Shown here one piece after another: positions 5,065 to 8,277 of a stretch of 8,277 nucleotides of DNA. Under the pieces are notes generated by a model, which was given only the letters and a program-made list of their open reading frames with translations, made no database searches and was not told the DNA's origin. Made by a program: the position numbers and the translations under genes. Source of the stretch: Paracoccaceae bacterium (GTDB taxonomy: Bacteria; Pseudomonadota; Alphaproteobacteria; Rhodobacterales; Rhodobacteraceae); the NCBI GenBank assembly GCA_030625695.1, contig DAOUQK010000152.1, positions 1-8,277 of the forward strand, read 5' to 3'. Numbering within the stretch: the first letter of the stretch is position 1; every line of letters begins with the position of its first letter.

Positions 5065-6978
5065 CTACTCTTCTGGCAGCCCTCCCTTACGCAAACCTTC
5101 CTCGAAAACTTTCCGATAGACGGGGTCTCTTAGTGATGATGTATCCATCAAAGTCTTGATTGTCACAGTACGCCCAAGCGTTTCATATTCCATTGCGGCC
5201 CACTCTGCGTCGCCCGGTTGATCAAGGTAACCGTAACAGGCAATCAGAAACGGCTGCATGAAGGATGCGGTCGGGCTTTGGTCCAGGGCTTGATCAAATG
5301 ACTGAACGGCAGTTTCATAATTTCCCAGAAAAAACCGCGCCATTCCAAGCACCTGATGATAAAAGAACGGTGGCTGAGGGTTGATGCGCATCCCTTTCTC
5401 GATCAAGGGCAGTGCCTTTTCGGCATGGCCATCGAATATTTGGGTGGTCGCCAGAGAAATGTAGCTGTCAGCATAATTTGGGTTCAGATCAATAGATATT
5501 TCAAAATGGGCAATGGCTTTTTCAATATCCGAGGCGAAAATGCGGTTATGAATCCGGGCGAGCGACCAGTGTGTATAAGGCAATTCTCTATCCAATTCGA
5601 CGGCCTTGTTGGCTGCGTCTAAAGCGAGCTTAATGTACTTCTCACGCTCCTCGACCCAGTTGTTTTCCACCGCGTAGCTATAGGCTTGCGCCAGCCGGGC
5701 GTAAGCGGCCGCGAAATCAGAGTCCAGATCAATGGCTTGCTTGAAAAGAGTGATAGATTCAACGTTGCTGTCTTTTGAGAAAAACCCCTCTAGTCGCGTG
5801 CCCCGGAGGTATAGATCATAAGCCTCGGGATTGTTGGTGAGCGGACGCGCCAACCGGGTCTCTTCATCCGAGGTCAATTTGACCGCAAGTACAGATATAA
5901 TCTTTTCGCGCACCTCGTCTTGCATCGAAAAAATGTCGCTGAAGTCGCGATCATAGCGTTCGGCCCAAAGGTGCTCGCCGGTATCCGCCTCGATCAGCTG
6001 CGCGGTTAGTCGAATCTTTTCACCGATCTTCCGGATACTGCCCTCTACAACATACCGCACACCCAGATGCTGTGCGACTTCGCGTATGTCGGGTGATTTT
6101 CCTTTGTAGGCAAATGTGGACGTTCTGGAGATCACAATAAGCCCCGAAATCTTGGAAAGGTCAGTGATCAGATCCTCGGTCATACCATCCGCAAAATACT
6201 CCTGTTCCTCGTCACCACTCATGTTGACGAAGGGGAGAATTGCAATCGACGGTTTTTCCACCTCTTCGACAGTAGTCACTTCATCGGCCACCGGTCCGGT
6301 AACGGGCATCCACGGGCGATAATATGCAACAGGCACGGCAACAGCCAATAAACTGGCAGCAATGATGATCTTGGGCAAATGTCGTTTCCTGGCTGCCCCG
6401 GAACCGCCCAATCTGTTCGGGTTTGCACGCGGCTTGTAAGATTCGGACGCCGGATCAAGCTCAACCCGGAATATTTGAACCGGGTTGGCGATGTTCTTTA
6501 GCTCGTATTCGCCCAAATCCGTGAAGTTGAGATCACACTTACCCGAAACATGTTCGTGCACCGTGCCTGAAATATAAACGCCTCCCGGTTCTGCCATGGC
6601 TTCGATCCGTGCTGCTACATTCACGCCATCGCCGAACAGATCGCCGTCTTCATGGATGACATCGCCAAGATTGACGCCAATTCGATAAATAACGCGCTGG
6701 TCCCCCACAAGGTCAGCATCCCGTTCTGCCAGTTCCCGCTGGATTTCAACGGCGCATTGCACGGCGCTGACGGCACTTGGAAACTCGACCAACACCCCGT
6801 CGCCGGTGGTTTTGACGATATGGCCATCGTGTTGCGTGATTTTGGGGTCGATAACCTCCGATCGTTGCGCCCGCATGACATCCAGAGTGCCAACTTCGTC
6901 AGCGCCCATCAGAGTGGAATATCCAACGATGTCCGCTGAAACGATAGCTGTCAATCTGCGTGTTGGTGCGCTGCTCAT
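5065..6978 (-). CDS. Class III adenylyl cyclase with transmembrane anchor, TolB-like domain and TPRs
   Basis: A 637-residue signalling enzyme predicted to make cyclic AMP from ATP. The N-terminal catalytic domain (about 5-172) has both metal-binding aspartates (Asp16, Asp60), adenine-specifying Lys56 and Asp113, and transition-state residues Asn120 and Arg124, so activity on ATP rather than GTP is expected. A basic stretch (197-200) precedes one hydrophobic segment (about 202-220), placing the catalytic domain in the cytosol and the rest in the periplasm by the positive-inside rule. Residues about 242-365 (starting KPSIAILPF) form the TolB-like domain common in this family. Residues about 380-600 are helical repeats of TPR type, likely for protein or ligand sensing. 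Architecture and length match the abundant alphaproteobacterial CHASE-less cyclases. The ATG lacks a clear ribosome site; GGGGAT lies somewhat far upstream. It is the only complete protein gene among IS debris. Confidence 0.93.
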   Translation of the reverse strand: MSSAPTRRLTAIVSADIVGYSTLMGADEVGTLDVMRAQRSEVIDPKITQHDGHIVKTTGDGVLVEFPSAVSAVQCAVEIQRELAERDADLVGDQRVIYRIGVNLGDVIHEDGDLFGDGVNVAARIEAMAEPGGVYISGTVHEHVSGKCDLNFTDLGEYELKNIANPVQIFRVELDPASESYKPRANPNRLGGSGAARKRHLPKIIIAASLLAVAVPVAYYRPWMPVTGPVADEVTTVEEVEKPSIAILPFVNMSGDEEQEYFADGMTEDLITDLSKISGLIVISRTSTFAYKGKSPDIREVAQHLGVRYVVEGSIRKIGEKIRLTAQLIEADTGEHLWAERYDRDFSDIFSMQDEVREKIISVLAVKLTSDEETRLARPLTNNPEAYDLYLRGTRLEGFFSKDSNVESITLFKQAIDLDSDFAAAYARLAQAYSYAVENNWVEEREKYIKLALDAANKAVELDRELPYTHWSLARIHNRIFASDIEKAIAHFEISIDLNPNYADSYISLATTQIFDGHAEKALPLIEKGMRINPQPPFFYHQVLGMARFFLGNYETAVQSFDQALDQSPTASFMQPFLIACYGYLDQPGDAEWAAMEYETLGRTVTIKTLMDTSSLRDPVYRKVFEEGLRKGGLPEE

Positions 6979-7416
6979 TGCATGAAACTAGCATCCCCAG
7001 TTCGCAAAATCTATGAGTTGGCTAAGAAGCAGGCATGGAGGATTGCGGATTGTCACAGCCACGTGGATTTCATTGCTGCAAACTTGGATTCCCCTATTCG
7101 CAATTCTCCTTTTTGTCGAACACGTATAGCCGGTTTGTGTGGTTTCCCGGCGAAGGGCTGCTTTGGGAAGATTGAACCAGACAATTTGCCACCGCAGAGA
7201 ATGGCGGCTTCTCTAATTGGGTGTTTGGGTCAAGCTCTTTTTCCTTGTTTGCTTTGGGTCATTGTCGCTCATCCGGGTCACGCTTCTCTCCGCAGTCTGT
7301 TTGATGCCGTGATGACACCGCTGCACGCATATGTCGGATTGGCAGTGGAGAGCCTTGCTTTCCGGCGCGCTTCAAGTGGCGCAGCAGTCATTCTCGGCTT
7401 CATCTATTACCTGACA
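6979..7416. other. Gene-poor stretch upstream of the cyclase, possible decayed membrane ORF
   Basis: No recognised gene. On the plus strand an open frame from an ATG at 7201 has a hydrophobic start resembling a signal peptide, then AHPGHA and a second hydrophobic stretch near 7360-7410. It has no good ribosome site and runs into the flank of the IS110-type remnant, ending at 7527. It may be the front of a small exported protein truncated by that insertion, or chance. The cyclase promoter should lie at the left end of this stretch, but no convincing -35/-10 pair was found. Confidence 0.35.
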
Positions 7417-7434
7417 GGGCATGTTGACATGCCC
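7417..7434. repeat. Perfect hairpin downstream of the IS110-type transposase
   Basis: GGGCATG and CATGCCC (7 bp each) flank the loop TTGA. It sits about 65 bases beyond the transposase stop codon, in the zone where IS110/IS1111 elements keep their right-end noncoding sequence. Confidence 0.6.
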
Positions 7435-7450
7435 GAGATGGCACGAACCT

Positions 7451-7466
7451 CGTCCGGTGAGGGACG
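7451..7466 (-). repeat. Second hairpin in the IS110-type right-end flank
   Basis: CGTCC/GGACG with a six-base loop lies between the transposase stop and the 7417 hairpin. Together the two could be part of a bridge-RNA-like or right-end structure; IS1111-group elements encode their bridge RNA downstream of the transposase. This role is inferred from position only. Confidence 0.4.
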
Positions 7467-7499
7467 ACCCCGTCAGGATTGGGTGGTTGGCGTTTTAGA

Positions 7500-7831
7500 T
7501 CATGCTGTGTCTCCCACCAAGTCCTGACGGAATTCCGTGCCATCGGTCCACATCCTGTGTACCAAGACGGCGAGTTTGCGCGCGACGGCGACAACGGCGC
7601 GACGACGCCCTTTTGTGCGCATCAGCCGCAAGCCCCCCGATTTGATCTGAGACCCGGCCATTGTTCGCATGAGCAAAGCATTGGCAGCTGCGTACAACGT
7701 TGCGCGGACATCCCGGTCGCCCGCTTTTGATATTCGGCCAGGATTGTCGTGCTCACCTGACTGATACAGTCTCGGGGTCAGGCCAAAATGTGCGCCAACA
7801 GTCCGAGATCGTTTGAAACGCGTCGGATCGC
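7500..7831 (-). pseudogene. IS110/IS1111-family transposase, C-terminal fragment
   Basis: From about 7829 to the TGA at 7500-7502 the minus strand encodes the C-terminal transposase domain of the IS110 family. It starts at DPTRFKRSRTVGAHFGLTPR, with the catalytic-serine motif QSGE just after, then GRISKAGDRDVRATLY, and ends near HRMWTDGTEF. About 110 residues of a protein normally 320-400 long remain. The N-terminal RuvC-like DEDD half is absent. The open frame continues upstream to an ATG at 7926-7928, but those 33 residues do not resemble a transposase. The junction at about 7830 therefore marks a deletion or replacement, and the copy cannot encode an active recombinase. Confidence 0.85.
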
Positions 7832-8210
7832 CTAATTCCCGGTATCGCTGATCCAGCGGCAGTTCATCAGCTCTGACGTTCAATCGAACATTGATTTCCA
7901 GATGTACGGCTATTCCGCGAAATTTCACCCATTCCAGAAATCCGACTTTTTCAACACAATCCGCCCTTCATGTCGAAATGTGCATGGTGCAGCAATCGGA
8001 CCACTTCCCTCTCGCACCACGGTCAAGAACGGCCCATTGCGGACTTTGAGCGGGGCATCGCATGCTGCGATGCAGCTTCTCCGAAGCAGACATTAGCTGC
8101 ATTGCAAAACTTCGGCAAGGGGCCCCTATGCCTCAGCTCTATTATACCCCGGGTCATCGAACATCCGAATTTTGTTGACGAATTGGGGGCAATGGATTCT
8201 GCTTGGGGGT
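7832..8210. other. Noncoding stretch between two transposase fragments
   Basis: No gene recognised in either strand. It contains a perfect inverted repeat GCATCGCA/TGCGATGC (8055-8073, loop TGC). The left end of the IS630-like element should lie near its right side, but the partner inverted repeat is outside the window, so it cannot be placed. Confidence 0.55.
8055..8073. repeat. Perfect 8-bp inverted repeat
   Basis: GCATCGCA (8055-8062) and TGCGATGC (8066-8073) are separated by TGC. No T tract follows; the function is unknown. Confidence 0.5.
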
Positions 8211-8277
8211 ATGATCGTGCCTAATTTTCTTACTTCCGAAGAGCGTGTTGAACTCGAAGGCTGCGTGCGCCGCCAAA
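8211..8277 (+). CDS. IS630-family transposase, N-terminal start only
   Basis: Twenty-two codons from ATG at 8211 read MIVPNFLTSEERVELEGCV and onward to the window edge. The LTSEERVELE pattern at this position is typical of the N-terminal helix-turn-helix arm of IS630/ISRj1-type transposases, whose elements insert at TA dinucleotides. A GGGGG run immediately precedes the start but is very close for a ribosome site. The rest of the gene is outside the window, so family assignment rests on a short stretch. Confidence 0.5.
   Translation, partial: MIVPNFLTSEERVELEGCVRRQ

Noticed and set aside
4680..5133. Overlapping open frames on both strands (104 codons minus, 129 codons plus)
   Set aside because: Only the IS1182-like motif at 4792-4845 is recognisable. 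The remainder has no motif and the plus frame runs into the cyclase 3' end.

Overview
The window reads as chromosome of an alphaproteobacterium, most likely a Rhodobacteraceae/Roseobacter-type organism. The grounds are the GC-rich codon use of the two left-hand genes, the protein signatures, and tRNA-Gly sequences of the type found in that group. This is judged from memory of the families; no search was run.

Layout. Positions 1-1748 (minus) hold nearly all of a fused ABC exporter, cut by the window's left edge. A 176-bp gap with candidate promoters separates it from a divergent thiamine-diphosphate enzyme of the acetolactate-synthase superfamily (1925-3499, plus). Next comes a tRNA zone: a broken second copy of tRNA-Gly (3587-3643, minus), an apparently intact tRNA-Gly(UCC) (3724-3797, minus) with its own promoter, and a degenerate Thr(UGU)-like tRNA (plus). 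Directly 3' of that last remnant is a compact run of about seven hairpins (4063-4291) that codes for nothing visible and is the most unexplained object here. From 4300 to 5064 only debris can be seen: a possible phage-gene fragment and the left tip of an IS1182-like element. A full-length membrane-anchored class III adenylyl cyclase with TolB-like and TPR domains fills 5065-6978 (minus). It is followed by a gene-poor stretch, the C-terminal third of an IS110/IS1111 transposase with hairpins in its downstream flank (about 7417-7831, minus), more noncoding sequence, and the first 22 codons of an IS630-like transposase running off the right edge.

Reading it together. The left 3.5 kb looks like stable chromosome. 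From the tRNA genes rightward the window is a scarred integration zone: tRNA genes broken in the anticodon or D-arm side with intact 3' halves, plus pieces of at least three transposon families and perhaps a phage. The adenylyl cyclase is the only complete protein gene in that zone, so it is either an old resident flanked by insertions or cargo. No complete defence system, CRISPR array or intact mobile element is visible.
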